Shown piece after piece: positions 63,938 to 64,000 of a DNA stretch of 64,000 nucleotides; within the stretch, counting starts at the first letter, position 1; each line of letters starts with the position of its first letter. The notes beneath the pieces were generated by a model. That model had not been told where the DNA came from, made no database searches, and was given only the letters and a program-made list of their open reading frames with translations. Both the position numbers and the translations under genes were made by a program. Origin of the DNA: Stenotrophomonas sp. MYb238 (GTDB lineage Bacteria; Pseudomonadota; Gammaproteobacteria; Xanthomonadales; Xanthomonadaceae). The stretch covers positions 62,001 to 126,000 of the forward strand of contig NZ_WIDL01000005.1 in the NCBI RefSeq assembly GCF_009496535.1. Reading direction: 5' to 3'.

Positions 63938-64000
63938 ATGGCCGACTGGACCGTCATACGCACCTACGCATTGCCGCTGGGGGCGGCGATTCTCGCCGGC
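63938..64000 (+). CDS. Start of an unidentified gene, partial
   Basis: GGAGG at 63922-63926 is followed by ATG 63938 and 21 codons, MADWTVIRTYALPLGAAILAG, to the window edge. The hydrophobic stretch suggests the first membrane segment of an inner-membrane protein. Too little is present to name it; a small mechanosensitive channel is one possibility among several. Confidence 0.55.
   Translation, partial: MADWTVIRTYALPLGAAILAG

Overview
The window looks like a core chromosomal segment of a GC-rich gammaproteobacterium of the Xanthomonadaceae (Lysobacteraceae). The evidence is the order ispE end, tRNA-Gln, prs, rplY (long CTC form), pth, ychF; the block tRNA-Tyr/Gly/Thr, tuf, tRNA-Trp, secE, nusG, rplKAJL, rpoBC, rpsLG, fusA, tuf, then S10/spc/alpha; a plant-type class II DAHP synthase; and GTAG-type palindromic repeats common in this family. 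I would not name a genus from this alone.

Layout. 1-3779: housekeeping genes (tRNA-Gln, prs, rplY, pth, ychF). About 3800-15140: a foreign island of lower GC. It starts with a P4-type tyrosine integrase (3974-5185) and carries a leftward operon: a small HTH regulator, hsdR, hsdS, a PrrC-type anticodon nuclease gene and hsdM. A second, unrelated tyrosine recombinase (12745-13608) follows, then a 5'-truncated ICE replication gene of the STY4528 type that breaks off abruptly at about 15140. 15157-15640: GTAG-type repeat units. 15727-20887: a probable cyanophycin-use locus, with a TonB-dependent receptor divergent from a secreted cyanophycinase-like peptidase and a secreted isoaspartyl peptidase.

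20939-40028: the tRNA-tuf-rpo-str segment, with two tuf copies 17.3 kb apart that appear identical base for base. 40164-43170: a LysR regulator divergent from an MFS exporter and a DkgB-type reductase. 43714-46458: a large secreted M14 peptidase. 46546-61116: S10, spc and alpha ribosomal operons in standard order, without rpmJ between secY and rpsM. 61079-61720: three diverged tandem copies of a ~205-232 bp unit that carries the rplQ terminator. The window ends with dsbB, class II DAHP synthase and the start of a cut-off gene.

How it works together. Most of the window is the transcription and translation core: RNA polymerase subunits, NusG, EF-Tu, EF-G, about 29 ribosomal proteins, and SecE/SecY. 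Several intergenic spaces hold strong stem-loops, some with a U-tract (true terminators or attenuators) and some without. The accessory interest lies in the phage-defence island, where a restriction enzyme is physically coupled to a tRNA-cutting toxin, and in the cyanophycin locus. All functional calls come from reading the translated sequence; no database search was possible.
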